Source of the DNA: Acidovorax delafieldii
GTDB taxonomy: Bacteria > Pseudomonadota > Gammaproteobacteria > Burkholderiales > Burkholderiaceae_C
Reading direction: 5' to 3'
Assembly: GCF_007993815.1 (NCBI RefSeq)
Contig: NZ_VJWE01000017.1
Coordinates: 124,001-188,000, forward strand
DNA: 64,000 bases
Shown piece after piece: positions 43,555 to 52,518 of the stretch. The stretch's first letter is position 1. The number at the start of each line of letters is the position of its first letter. The position numbers and the translations under genes were made by a program. Below the pieces are notes generated by a model. That model searched no databases, was not told the origin of the DNA, and was given only the letters and a program-made list of their open reading frames with translations.

Positions 43555-45654
43555 TCAAGCAGTGGGCGCCGGGTTGGCGGCCGCAGCCGCGTTGGCCGCC
43601 GTGGTGGCCTGGGCCTTGGCCGCAAACTCGGCGCGCAGGGCCTTGAGCTTTTCGCGCGGGTCTTCGCGGGCGGTGGTCTTGTCCAGGCCCATTTCGGCGA
43701 TGAAGCGGCTCGGTTGTGCGGCCACCATTTCGCGCCCTTTTTTGCGGCGCTTGGTCCAGCTCACGGCCAGGGTGCGCTGGGCGCGGGTGATGCCCACGTA
43801 CATCAGGCGGCGCTCCTCCTGCAGGCGCTGCAGCACGTCGTCGGTCACCTTCTGCTGGCGGCCTTCGTCGTCGTCCAGTTTGAAGGGCAGCATGCCCTCG
43901 GTCACGCCCACCAGCACCACATGCGGCCACTCCAGCCCCTTGCTGGCGTGCAGGGTGGAGAGCGTGACCATGTCCTGTTCCTGCTCGCGCTCGCTGATGG
44001 TGGATAGCAGCGCAATGGTCTGCGACACCTCCAGCAGGCTCTTGGTCTCCTTGGCCACCACGGCACCGGCCGTATCGTCGATCTGCCCGCCCGCGCGCTG
44101 GGCCATCCAGTCGCAGAACTCCATCACGTTGCTCCAGCGGGCGGCCGCCACTTTTTCGCTGTCTTCGTTGTCGTACAGGTGCTGCTCGTAGCCAATTTCC
44201 TTGAGCCATTCGTTCAGAAAGGCGCGGGCCTCTTCGGCGCCATGGGTGCGGCGGGCGCTGTACTCCAGGTAATTGATGTAGCGGCCAAACTCGTGCAGGC
44301 CATCCATGGCGCGCTTGGGCACAGCGGCAGGCAGCATGCCGTTGAATAGCGCGCCGAACATGCTTTGCTTGTGCTGGGTGGCGAAGGCCCCTAGCGATGC
44401 CAGCGTGGTGTGGCCGATGCCACGCTTGGGCGTGGTGATGGCGCGCAAAAACGCCGGGTCGTCGTCGTTGTTGATCCACAGCCGAAACCAGGCGCACAGG
44501 TCCTTGATTTCGGCGCGGTCAAAGAAGCTCGTGCCGCCCGAGACCTTGTAGGGAATGTTGGCCTTGCGCAGTGCCTTCTCGAACGGCTTGGCCTGGTGGT
44601 TGGCGCGGTACAGGATGGCGAAGCTCTTCCAGTCCGGCGGCGGGTTGCTGGCCGCGCGCAGGCTCTGGATGCGGGCCACGGCGCGCTCGGCTTCGTGCTC
44701 CTCGTTGTCGGCATCGACCACACGCACCGGCTCGCCCTCGCCCAGTTCGCTGAACAGCGTCTTGGGAAACAGCTTGGGGTTGGGCCCGATCACGTTGTTG
44801 GCCGCACGCAGGATGGCGCTGGTGGAGCGGTAGTTCTGCTCCAGCTTGATGACCTTGAGGTGGGGGTAGTCCACCGGCAACTTCTTGAGGTTGTCCAGCG
44901 TGGCGCCGCGCCAGCCGTAGATGGACTGGTCGTCGTCGCCCACAGCGGTGAAATGTCCCTTTTCGCCCACCAGCAGCTTGAGCAGCTCGTACTGCGTGGC
45001 GTTGGTGTCCTGGTACTCGTCCACCAGCACATGGCCCAGGGCCGCCTGCCACTTGGCCCGCACCTCCGGGAAGTCGCGCAGCAGCCGCAGCGGCATGCCG
45101 ATCAGGTCGTCAAAGTCCACGCTCTGGTAGGCCGCCAGGCGCTCTTCATACCGGGCCATCAGCGTGGCGATGATGCGTTCGTTGTCGTCCGCCGCCTGGG
45201 CCAGGGCCTGTTCGGAGGTCAGGCCCATGTTCTTCCACTTGCTGATCACCCACTGCCACTGGCGCGCCGTGGCCATGTCGGTGGTGCCACCCGAGGCTTC
45301 TTTCAGGATGCCCGTCACGTCATCGGCATCGAGGATGCTGAACTGGGGCTTCAGGCCCAGCACATGGCCGTCCTCGCGCACCATGCGCACGCCCAGCGCG
45401 TGGAAGGTGCACACCAGCACATCCTTGGCGCGCCGGCCGATGAGGCCCTTGGCGCGCTCGCGCATCTCGGCGGCGGCTTTGTTGGTGAAGGTGATGGCCG
45501 CGATGCGTTTGGGGTCCATGCCCTTTTCGATCATGTGGGCGATCTTCATCGTGATCACCCGTGTCTTGCCCGAGCCCGCGCCTGCCAGCACGAGACAGGC
45601 CCCGTCGGTGTAGTGGACAGCCTGGAGCTGGGCGAGATTGAGACCGGCAGACAT
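43555..45654 (-). CDS. rep: ATP-dependent DNA helicase Rep/UvrD family
   Basis: A 699-residue superfamily 1A helicase. Motifs: LNLAQLQAVHY (Q motif), AGAGSGKTRV (Walker A), FTNKAAAEMRERA (Ia), DFDDLIGMPL, VDEYQDTNATQ (II), GDDDQSIYGWRGA (III), LEQNYRST (IV), VTLSTLHASKGLEW (V) and EERRLMYVGITRAQ (VI). Length and start (MSAGLNLAQLQAV) fit Rep, which removes proteins ahead of the replication fork. A C-terminal Ala-rich tail of about 30 residues is non-conserved. ATG 45654 is used; the longer frame passes through the divergent promoter. It is the first gene of a group with the lipoprotein and pldA (14-base gap). Confidence 0.9.
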   Translation of the reverse strand: MSAGLNLAQLQAVHYTDGACLVLAGAGSGKTRVITMKIAHMIEKGMDPKRIAAITFTNKAAAEMRERAKGLIGRRAKDVLVCTFHALGVRMVREDGHVLGLKPQFSILDADDVTGILKEASGGTTDMATARQWQWVISKWKNMGLTSEQALAQAADDNERIIATLMARYEERLAAYQSVDFDDLIGMPLRLLRDFPEVRAKWQAALGHVLVDEYQDTNATQYELLKLLVGEKGHFTAVGDDDQSIYGWRGATLDNLKKLPVDYPHLKVIKLEQNYRSTSAILRAANNVIGPNPKLFPKTLFSELGEGEPVRVVDADNEEHEAERAVARIQSLRAASNPPPDWKSFAILYRANHQAKPFEKALRKANIPYKVSGGTSFFDRAEIKDLCAWFRLWINNDDDPAFLRAITTPKRGIGHTTLASLGAFATQHKQSMFGALFNGMLPAAVPKRAMDGLHEFGRYINYLEYSARRTHGAEEARAFLNEWLKEIGYEQHLYDNEDSEKVAAARWSNVMEFCDWMAQRAGGQIDDTAGAVVAKETKSLLEVSQTIALLSTISEREQEQDMVTLSTLHASKGLEWPHVVLVGVTEGMLPFKLDDDEGRQQKVTDDVLQRLQEERRLMYVGITRAQRTLAVSWTKRRKKGREMVAAQPSRFIAEMGLDKTTAREDPREKLKALRAEFAAKAQATTAANAAAAANPAPTA

Positions 45655-45983
45655 GGAGAGGGTGAGGGCAGGAAGGGGCGGAGGGCGGAAACCGGGCAGG
45701 GCGCGGGGCGGTGGGCGCCACGGGCGCGGGGTGCAAACCGAGGGGTGTGCCGCGCAAGGGCGCAATGATACCGGCGCGCCCCCGGCGGCTGCGGCGCGAG
45801 GGTATCGGCCGCCGCCCCATGCGCGACCATCGCCTGACAGGCTGCTGACGGGGCCGCTGCCGGACCCGCGCGCGGGCCCTGTGCTCCGGGAAACCCCGCT
45901 AGGGGCTTTGTTTTCACAATTTGATACTGGTTGGCGAGTCCTTCCCTTTGTCGGGAGGGGAGTGTTGTGAACCGAGCATCGCC

Positions 45984-47273
45984 ATGAACCCTGCCACCCC
46001 GCCTTCCATCGCTCTGACTGCCGCCGCGCCCCGGGCGGGCCGCCGTCGGTTGCCACTGCCTGCATGGACCGCCTGGTCCGCCCTGGCGGCTGCCGGTGTG
46101 CTGGCGGGTGCGGCGTTGCTGCCACGGGTGGCGCATGCGCAGGTGGGGGGCAACGCCCCCGCGCGCATCGGCGTGGTGGGGCCGTTCACGGGGCCGTCGG
46201 CCGACTTTGGCGTGCCCATGCTCAATGGCATCAAGCTGGCGGTGGACGAGATCAATGCCGTGGGTGGCTACCTGGGCCGCCCGCTGGAGCTGGTCATCAA
46301 GGACGACAGGGCCGACCCCGATCAAGGCCGCAAGGTGTCGCAGGAACTGCTCAATGAGAAAGTGGTCGCCACCATTGGCTTTTGCAACACCGGCGTGGCG
46401 CTCAAGGCCATCGACCTGTTCCAGGACGCCAAAAGCCCGCTCATCGTGCCCTGCGCCACAGGCACGGCCGTGACGGCCAAATATCCCGCGCCCGACAGCT
46501 ACATCTTCCGCGTGCAGGCGCGCGACGCGATCCAGGCGCCTTTCCTGGTGGACGACATCGTCAAACGTGGCTGGGACAAGGTCGCCATCTTTGCCGACAA
46601 GACCGGCTATGGCGAAGGCGGCTACAACGACGTGGTGGCCGCGCTGGCGGCCAAGAACCTCAAGCCCGTGCACGTGGCGCGTTTTGACCTGGGGGTGAAG
46701 GACCTCACGGCCGAGCTGACTGCGGCCCGCAACGCGGGCGCCAACGTGGTCTACAGCTACACCGTGGGGCCGGAGAACGCCACCATTGCCAACGGCAAGA
46801 AGGCGCTGGGCTGGAAGGTGCCGCAGGTGGGGCCTTGGCCGCTGTCCTTCCCGTTTTTCCTCGAAGGCGCCAAAGATGCGGCCGAGGGTGCGCTCATGGT
46901 GCAGACCTTCATCGCCGAGCCCAGCAACGAGCGCCGGGCATCGTTCCTGTCGAGCTACACCCGCAAGTACCAAGGCAAGGTGGCCGTGCCCATGGCGGCA
47001 GCCAACGCCTACGACGCCACCTATCTGTTGATGTATTCCTTCCTCGGCATCCGCGACGGCAACCTGAACGGCAAGGCCATCAAGGAATCGCTGGAGGGCA
47101 AGATGAAGACCTACTACGGCGTGGTCACCACCTACGACAAGCCCTTCAGCGCGCAGGACAAGGACGCGATCACGCGCAACATGCTGGTCATGGGCATGGT
47201 CAAGAACGGCGCGATCACCTTTGCCTACCCGGAGGATGCCAAGCGCAACCTCATCATTCAGCGCAAGCAATAA
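45984..47273 (+). CDS. Branched-chain amino-acid-type ABC transporter substrate-binding protein
   Basis: A 429-residue LivJ/HAAT-type periplasmic binding protein. A long N-terminus with a signal (ALAAAGVLAGAALLPRVAHA) is cleaved near residue 52. Family blocks: IGVVGPFTGPSADFGVPMLN, GRPLELVIKDD, VVATIGFCNTGVA, KVAIFADKTGYGEGG and AANAYDATYLLMYSF. No ABC permease or ATPase genes are adjacent, so it is a stand-alone receptor. In the 329-base divergent gap upstream, an AAACCCC-GCTA-GGGG-CTTT hairpin (45891-45909) followed by GTTTTC precedes the gene; its role is unclear. Confidence 0.85.
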   Translation: MNPATPPSIALTAAAPRAGRRRLPLPAWTAWSALAAAGVLAGAALLPRVAHAQVGGNAPARIGVVGPFTGPSADFGVPMLNGIKLAVDEINAVGGYLGRPLELVIKDDRADPDQGRKVSQELLNEKVVATIGFCNTGVALKAIDLFQDAKSPLIVPCATGTAVTAKYPAPDSYIFRVQARDAIQAPFLVDDIVKRGWDKVAIFADKTGYGEGGYNDVVAALAAKNLKPVHVARFDLGVKDLTAELTAARNAGANVVYSYTVGPENATIANGKKALGWKVPQVGPWPLSFPFFLEGAKDAAEGALMVQTFIAEPSNERRASFLSSYTRKYQGKVAVPMAAANAYDATYLLMYSFLGIRDGNLNGKAIKESLEGKMKTYYGVVTTYDKPFSAQDKDAITRNMLVMGMVKNGAITFAYPEDAKRNLIIQRKQ

Positions 47274-47384
47274 CAAAAAACGGGTGCCTGCGCTCGCCAC
47301 CCGCGAGCCCACCCACCTGACTTTGCGCTGACCACCCCGGGCGCCGCAGACCCTGGCTGCTGGCGCAACAAGGACAATCGGGCT

Positions 47385-48338
47385 GTGCTGTCCGTCCTGC
47401 TCGTCACCTTCCCCTTCTTTGCGCTCGTGCTCTGTGGCTACCTCGCCGCACGGCGCGGCGTGCTGCCGCAGCCCGCCATTCCAGGTCTCAACGCCTTCGT
47501 GCTGTACTTTGCGCTGCCGTGCATGTTGTACCGCTTTGGCGCCAGCACACCCATCCACCAACTGCTGGACCCGGCCGTGGCGGGCGTGTATGTGCTGTGT
47601 GCGCTGGTCATGGTGGGCGCCACGGTGGCGCTTACGCGCAACGCGCGCATCGGCTGGAACGACGCGGCCTTTGGTGCGCTCGTCGCAGCCTTCCCGAACA
47701 CGGGCTTCATGGGGGTGCCGCTGCTGGTGGCCCTCTTGGGTGCCCAGAGCGCGGGCGCTGCCATCGTCACCATCGTGGTGGACATGGTCATCACCAGTTC
47801 ACTGTGTATTGCGCTCTCGCGCCTGGATGGGGCGGGCACCCACGGCGTGGGCGTGGCGCTGAAAAGCGCTTTCAGGGGCATGGCCACCAACCCCATGCCC
47901 TGGTCGATTGCGCTGGGCGCGCTGGCGTCGGCGCTGCAGTTCAAGTTGCCGGGCCCGGTGGACAAGACCATCGCCATGCTGGCCGACGCGGCCTCGCCCG
48001 TTGCGCTGTTCACCATCGGCGCAGTGCTCGCCCGCTCGCAGATGAACCAGCACGAGCAGGTCCCTGCACGGGACTACGTGCCGGTGGCGCTGGCCAAGTT
48101 GCTGGTGCACCCGCTGCTGGTGTGGGGCGCAGGCACGGCGGCCATGGCGATGGGGGTACCGCTCACGCCCTTTGCGCTCACGGTGATGGTGCTGCTGGCG
48201 GCGCTGCCCAGCGCCAGCAACGTGTCGCTGCTGGCCGAGAAATTCGGCGCCAACAACGGGCGGGTGGCGCGCATCATCTTGGTGTCCACTGCGCTGGCGT
48301 TCTTGAGCTTCTCCGCCGCAGTGGCGCTGCTGACCTGA
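47385..48338 (+). CDS. AEC (auxin efflux carrier) family transporter
   Basis: A 317-residue protein with about ten hydrophobic helices and GTG start. Family features: PFFALVLCGYLAARRGVL, LNAFVLYFALPCMLY near residue 37, and FPNTGFMGVPLLVALLG near residue 107, as well as a C-terminal half with MVLLAALPSASNVSLLAEKF. AEC proteins export or import small organic acids and amino acids (for example malate or malonate carriers). It follows the binding-protein gene after 111 bases on the same strand; co-regulation is possible but not certain. Confidence 0.85.
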   Translation: MLSVLLVTFPFFALVLCGYLAARRGVLPQPAIPGLNAFVLYFALPCMLYRFGASTPIHQLLDPAVAGVYVLCALVMVGATVALTRNARIGWNDAAFGALVAAFPNTGFMGVPLLVALLGAQSAGAAIVTIVVDMVITSSLCIALSRLDGAGTHGVGVALKSAFRGMATNPMPWSIALGALASALQFKLPGPVDKTIAMLADAASPVALFTIGAVLARSQMNQHEQVPARDYVPVALAKLLVHPLLVWGAGTAAMAMGVPLTPFALTVMVLLAALPSASNVSLLAEKFGANNGRVARIILVSTALAFLSFSAAVALLT

Positions 48339-48422
48339 CAGCATAAGGGGGAGTGGCTCGCAACGTATGGGGCTGACTTGTGGAGTCTCCAGCCGGGTCT
48401 TTGCCTCAAATCAGTAGGGAGT

Positions 48423-49145
48423 CTACTTGCGGGCCATGTGGCTGCGGTACCGCCACATGGCGGTAGCGAACAAAGCGAGTGCGAGAGTCATCAAAGCCCA
48501 GGAGGCGTTGACAGGGACTGCCGTCACCTCCTCAAGCACAAGGTCATCGTGGTAGCCAGCTGCATCGAGGGTGAAAAAGCTGCCAGTCTTCAGTGCAATG
48601 GTTACTTGGTTAGACGAGGCTGTGAAAGTGCCACTAAAAGGTTCCCACTGAAACTGAAAGACGCCATTGAGCGCAAGATTTGATACCTCGCGACGGGCTA
48701 TCAACACATCCATGGGACCGGGAGCTGCGTCGATGGTTGCCGCCCCCACAGCGCCGTTGTAAGCCACAACTTCCCACCAGCTGGCGTTGCCAGCCGCGTT
48801 ACCGGTCACGCCCCCAGACCACACCCCCCGAAGTCTGTACACACGACCCGGGGTAACAGCGAGAGTTTGGAAAAGGCCCCCGTGTGCATTGCCAGCACCG
48901 CTACCCTTCTTCTGGGAATGGGACGTACCGCCACTACCGAAAGGACACACGGTTGGGACCCAGATATCGCAGTCGTTGCTGTGTATCCAGGCCCCGTCCC
49001 AGAAGCCGGGCGGCGCCGCCCATGTATTCCAGCCTGCCAGCCCCGATTCAAAATTGCCATTGGCAAGGAGGTTCTGGGCGCTTGCAGAGACGCCCACCGC
49101 CATAAGAGACAACAGAATGAGTGCACGAACAATTGTTGCTGTCAT
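48423..49145 (-). CDS. Exported protein with IPTL-like exosortase sorting signal
   Basis: A 240-residue surface-type protein. Signal peptide residues 1-23 (ending ASA), then QNLLANGNFESGLAGWNTW, a start typical of carbohydrate-binding/discoidin-like beta-sandwich domains in PEP-CTERM proteins. The C-terminus is a sorting signal: VPVNASWALMTLALALFATA, then a basic MWRYRSHMARK, similar to the IPTL-CTERM signal read by exosortase H. Base composition is lower in GC than flanking genes. It probably is anchored or released at the cell surface. No exosortase gene is in the window. The 200 bases upstream hold no gene. Confidence 0.65.
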   Translation of the reverse strand: MTATIVRALILLSLMAVGVSASAQNLLANGNFESGLAGWNTWAAPPGFWDGAWIHSNDCDIWVPTVCPFGSGGTSHSQKKGSGAGNAHGGLFQTLAVTPGRVYRLRGVWSGGVTGNAAGNASWWEVVAYNGAVGAATIDAAPGPMDVLIARREVSNLALNGVFQFQWEPFSGTFTASSNQVTIALKTGSFFTLDAAGYHDDLVLEEVTAVPVNASWALMTLALALFATAMWRYRSHMARK

Positions 49146-49349
49146 GGCTTGGGCTTTCTCAATAAGGAGCGACGCAAGGCGAGAAGCAACCTCCTTGCTA
49201 CAACGGAAGGCCCTCGGGATTGCATGCAGGCGCCACCGAGTGCCGTGTGAAGGCCGCAGTATTGAGGTTAGGCCCGTTGAACGCAAGTTTTTAGCGGTAG
49301 CCCGCTCGGTGCAGGCGTCTGAGGGGCCAGCCCCACTGTGGCAAAGCGC

Positions 49350-49628
49350 TCAGATGCCGACCTTACGGCCCGCCAGATAGCACACGCCGGTCGGTCCGTA
49401 GAACTCCGAGTGAGGTTCGTGGGCCTTCAGATGAAACACGTCGCCCTTGCGGAAGGTGTGCTCTGACCCGTTCGCGGTGCAGATGCGGATTTCCCCCGAA
49501 AGAATGAGTGCCTTGGCCTCGAAAGGATGGGTGTGCTCGTCCCAGGATCCATTGGCTTCACGCTCGACAAGGACGGGCTCAGCGAAACCTTCCTGGGCGA
49601 GAAGTTCGGTGAAGTGATCGGGGGTCAT
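49350..49628 (-). CDS. Small cupin protein
   Basis: A 92-residue single cupin barrel: EHTHPFEAKALILSGEIRI is motif 1 (with two His and Glu-equivalents) and GDVFHLKAHEPHSE is motif 2 (His). The metal site is complete enough to bind iron or nickel. ATG 49628 follows AGGAGACAA. It lies between the two exosortase-type genes and is divergent from the second. Possible role as a small-molecule sensor or isomerase; not determinable. Confidence 0.7.
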   Translation of the reverse strand: MTPDHFTELLAQEGFAEPVLVEREANGSWDEHTHPFEAKALILSGEIRICTANGSEHTFRKGDVFHLKAHEPHSEFYGPTGVCYLAGRKVGI

Positions 49629-49747
49629 GGTTGTCTCCTGTGGACGAAAGCAATTTGCAAATGATGGCGTGCGCGTATGGCAATAACTTGCTTGCTGAGC
49701 CAATAAACCCTTGTAACAATTGTGGATTTACATTGAGGGAATTCAGA

Positions 49748-50311
49748 ATGACGCGAGTTTTGTTGGGTGCAAGGTCTGTTGCTGCGATGGTCCTGGGATT
49801 GCTGGTGGCACAGGGGGCAGCAGCCCAATCCATGGGGAGTGTCTCCTATGCACCCTTTGCGGCCTCGAATGTGCCAACGATGTCCGAGTGGGCCCTGATC
49901 GGAATGGCGGTTGTATTGGCTGCCGTGGCCCTTTACGCGATGCGCGCGCAGAACCGGCGGGTGCTGAAGATGTGGGCTTTGGGTCTTGTAGCTTGTGGAG
50001 CCTTGTCTGCGGCCTTCTGGAATCGTCCTGCGGTTGCAGAGCCGGCGCCCGTAGAGATCGCACTGGATCAGCCGCCAGGCGGTGTTGCCAACATTCCTCA
50101 CAGCACGGAGCTGTTCTTCGGGGATTTTTTCCACATCTACACCGCTCAGAATCTGACAGATCGCCCGCAGCGGGTGACGGGAGTCAGTGTGATCACCGGG
50201 TTGACATTGCTCCCACCTACAGGCTTTACGCCGGAATGTACCGTGGGTCTCGTGCTTCAGCCCAACGGTATCTGCTATGTCAAGGTGTACAACGACGGTT
50301 TGCCAGGCTGA
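49748..50311 (+). CDS. Midcut-by-XrtH-type protein (internal exosortase signal)
   Basis: A 187-residue protein with an N-terminal signal peptide (residues 1-27, AAAQ). The exosortase-H-type motif VPTMSEWAL lies at residues 42-50, followed by a hydrophobic helix (51-64) and a basic stretch (66-74: RAQNRRVLK), but about 110 residues continue after it, including a second hydrophobic helix (75-90). This placement in the middle of the protein corresponds to the family that databases call midcut-by-XrtH, in which cleavage is expected to be internal. The C-terminal part has two Cys (PECTVGLV, GICYVKVYN). GAGGGAATTC precedes the ATG. Convergent with priA. Confidence 0.7.
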   Translation: MTRVLLGARSVAAMVLGLLVAQGAAAQSMGSVSYAPFAASNVPTMSEWALIGMAVVLAAVALYAMRAQNRRVLKMWALGLVACGALSAAFWNRPAVAEPAPVEIALDQPPGGVANIPHSTELFFGDFFHIYTAQNLTDRPQRVTGVSVITGLTLLPPTGFTPECTVGLVLQPNGICYVKVYNDGLPG

Positions 50312-50317
50312 CGTAGG

Positions 50318-52450
50318 TCAGATCGCCAGCGGGTCCACATCCACCAGCCAGCGGATCAGCCCCTTGTGCTCCGGCTGGCTGCGCGTGGCTTGCAATATCG
50401 GCTGCCATGCCGCCAGAAAGCGCTGCAGGGTGGCGCGGCTGCTGCTTTCCATCAGCATCTGGGCGCGCTCCACATTGGCGACGCGCTGGATCGTGAGCGG
50501 CACAGGCGGGAACAGGATCACCGTGCCATCGGGCAAACCCGGCAACTGCGCGGCGTGGGCGGCGGCGGTGGCCGCAGTCAGAAAGCCCTGCGCCACCTCC
50601 TGCGTGCGCGCATCAGCCCGCACCAGCGCCTGGTACGAGAACGGGGGCATGGCGGCCTCTTCGCGCTCCTTGAGCTGTTGGGCGGCAAAAGCTTCGTAGT
50701 CGTGCTTGCGCAGTGCCTCGAACACGGCGTGCTGGGGGTGAAAACTCTGCACCCACATCTCGGGCTGCGTGCCATGCACCGCTTGGGCGGCCATGTAGGC
50801 GGCGTCGCGCCCGGCGCGGCCCGCTGCCTGCATCAGCAGTGCAAACAGCCGCTCGGCGGCGCGGAAGTCGCTGCTGAACAGTGCGCCGTCGGGCTGCACC
50901 GCAGCCACCAGCGTGATGCGCCGAAAGTCGTGCCCCTTGGCAATCATCTGCGTGCCCACCAGCACATCGACCTCGCCGGAATGCACCTGCGCCAGCTGGG
51001 CCTCCAGCGCGCCCTTGGCCTTGGTGGTGTCGGCGTCGATGCGGGCGATGCGGGCGGGCGTGCGGTCGGGCCGCAGCACCTCCCGCAGCAGCGTGCCGAG
51101 CTGCTCCTCCAGCTGCTCGGTGCCCTTGCCCATGGGGTGGATGTCGGGGCTGCCGCAGGTCGGGCAGTGAAACGGCACGCGCACCGTGTGGCCGCAGTGG
51201 TGGCAGCGCAGGGTGCGGTCGGTCTTGTGGAACACCTGGTGCGCGCTGCAGTGCGGGCAGTCGCTCTTCCAGCCGCAGTCCACGCAGTGCAGCACGGGCG
51301 CGTAGCCCCGGCGGTTCAGCAAGATCATGCTCTGCTCGCCACGCGCCACGCGTTCGGTAATGGCCTGTAGCAGCGGCGCGCTGAACACGGTGCGGCGGGG
51401 CTGCTGGTTCATGTCCACCCGGCGCACACGGGCCAGGGCACCGGCGCCAATGCGGCTGGGCATGTGCAGCCGCACGTAGCGGCCACCTTCTGGGTCTTCG
51501 GCCGTGGCCGGACGGCTGGCGTACCAGCTCTCCAGCGACGGCGTGGCGGAGCCCAGGATCACCTTAGCGCCCTGCTCGCGCCCGCGCCAGATGGCCAGGT
51601 CGCGCGCGGAATAGCGCGCGCCCTCCTGCTGCTTGTAGCTGGGGTCGTGCTCTTCATCCACCACGATGAGCTTCAGGCCGGGCAGGCTGGCGAACACCGC
51701 CATGCGTGTGCCCAGCACGATGCGCGCGCTGCCGCTGTGCGCGGCCAGCCAGCTGGCCAGGCGTTGCGGGTTGGTCATGCCGCTGTGCAGCGACGCCACG
51801 GCACCGGGGCCGAAGCGCGGAGCGAAGCGGCCTGCAAAGCGCTCTTCCAGCTGGGGCGTGAGGTTGATCTCGGGCACCATGACCAGCGCCTGGGCGGTGG
51901 GGTCGGCCTCCAGCATCTCTTGCACGCAACGCAGATACACCTCGGTCTTGCCACTGCCGGTGCTGCCAAACAGCAGGAAAGGCCCTTTTTCTGAGGAAAT
52001 TCGGGCCCTGGCGCTTTCTTGTTCTGCGCTGAGTGCTATGTTTTCAATAGTGCGTGAGGTATCTCCTGCGCCCTTGGCCGGGCGCCGCAGCCGCCGTGCC
52101 AACTGCTCGGGGCGCAGGTCGCGCAGTTGCGGGGGCAGGGCCGCCAGGGCCACCTCGCCTAAGGCGCGCTGGTAGTAGCGTGCTGCAAACCCCACCAGAC
52201 GGCGCCAGGACGCATCCAGGGGCGCCACGCCCTCCAGCACACCTGCAATGGGACGCAGCGTGGCGCCATCGGGCAGCTCACCGGGGGCTTCGTCGGCGTC
52301 CCACACCACGCCCAGCACCTCGCGCGTGCCCAAGGGCACACGCACCAGCGTACCCGGTGAGAGCGGGCGCTCACTGGCGTAGCTCAGAAGGTCGCCGACT
52401 CCGCTGTGCGATGGCGTCTGCAGGGCAACGTGGACGAGGGAGAGGGACAT
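50318..52450 (-). CDS. priA: Primosomal protein N' (replication restart helicase)
   Basis: A 710-residue PriA: an N-terminal DNA-binding domain (residues 1-115, with TLVRVPLGTREVLGVVW), then the helicase core GSTGSGKTEVYLRC (Walker A), VPEINLTPQLEERF, HSGMTNPQRLASW, VDEEHDPSYKQQEGARYSAR (DEEH), and the zinc-binding region with four Cys pairs (CVDC, CPHC, CHHC, CPTC). It loads the replisome at stalled forks. ATG 52450 is used; a GTG two codons earlier is possible. Residues about 134-151, just before Walker A, are encoded by a copy of the dispersed repeat. Confidence 0.95.
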   Translation of the reverse strand: MSLSLVHVALQTPSHSGVGDLLSYASERPLSPGTLVRVPLGTREVLGVVWDADEAPGELPDGATLRPIAGVLEGVAPLDASWRRLVGFAARYYQRALGEVALAALPPQLRDLRPEQLARRLRRPAKGAGDTSRTIENIALSAEQESARARISSEKGPFLLFGSTGSGKTEVYLRCVQEMLEADPTAQALVMVPEINLTPQLEERFAGRFAPRFGPGAVASLHSGMTNPQRLASWLAAHSGSARIVLGTRMAVFASLPGLKLIVVDEEHDPSYKQQEGARYSARDLAIWRGREQGAKVILGSATPSLESWYASRPATAEDPEGGRYVRLHMPSRIGAGALARVRRVDMNQQPRRTVFSAPLLQAITERVARGEQSMILLNRRGYAPVLHCVDCGWKSDCPHCSAHQVFHKTDRTLRCHHCGHTVRVPFHCPTCGSPDIHPMGKGTEQLEEQLGTLLREVLRPDRTPARIARIDADTTKAKGALEAQLAQVHSGEVDVLVGTQMIAKGHDFRRITLVAAVQPDGALFSSDFRAAERLFALLMQAAGRAGRDAAYMAAQAVHGTQPEMWVQSFHPQHAVFEALRKHDYEAFAAQQLKEREEAAMPPFSYQALVRADARTQEVAQGFLTAATAAAHAAQLPGLPDGTVILFPPVPLTIQRVANVERAQMLMESSSRATLQRFLAAWQPILQATRSQPEHKGLIRWLVDVDPLAI
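51997..52050 (+). repeat. Dispersed repeat, copy 6, inside priA
   Basis: AAATTCGGGCCCTGGCGCTT, TCTTGTTC, TGCGCTGAGTGCTATGTTTT, CAATAG. Aligned to copy 1 it shares GGGCNCTGGCGCT, the ten-base spacer, TGCGCTG, GCTATG and AATAG. It is in frame in priA and codes for roughly TIENIALSAEQESARARI. Confidence 0.55.
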
Positions 52451-52518
52451 AGACACGAGCTATGGAGGAGAAATAGGCTTAGTGCGCGTTGTGGATGTGA
52501 TCTGGAGCTTTGGCGACT

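Noticed and set aside
45891..45909. AAACCCC-GGGG-TTT hairpin before the LivJ-type gene as an attenuator
   Set aside because: Short stem, interrupted T-run, and no leader peptide or aptamer; mentioned only in the gene entry.
45555..47561. 668-codon minus-strand open frame over the binding-protein gene
   Set aside because: Its sequence has no domain and it covers the divergent promoter plus an obvious periplasmic binding protein on the other strand.
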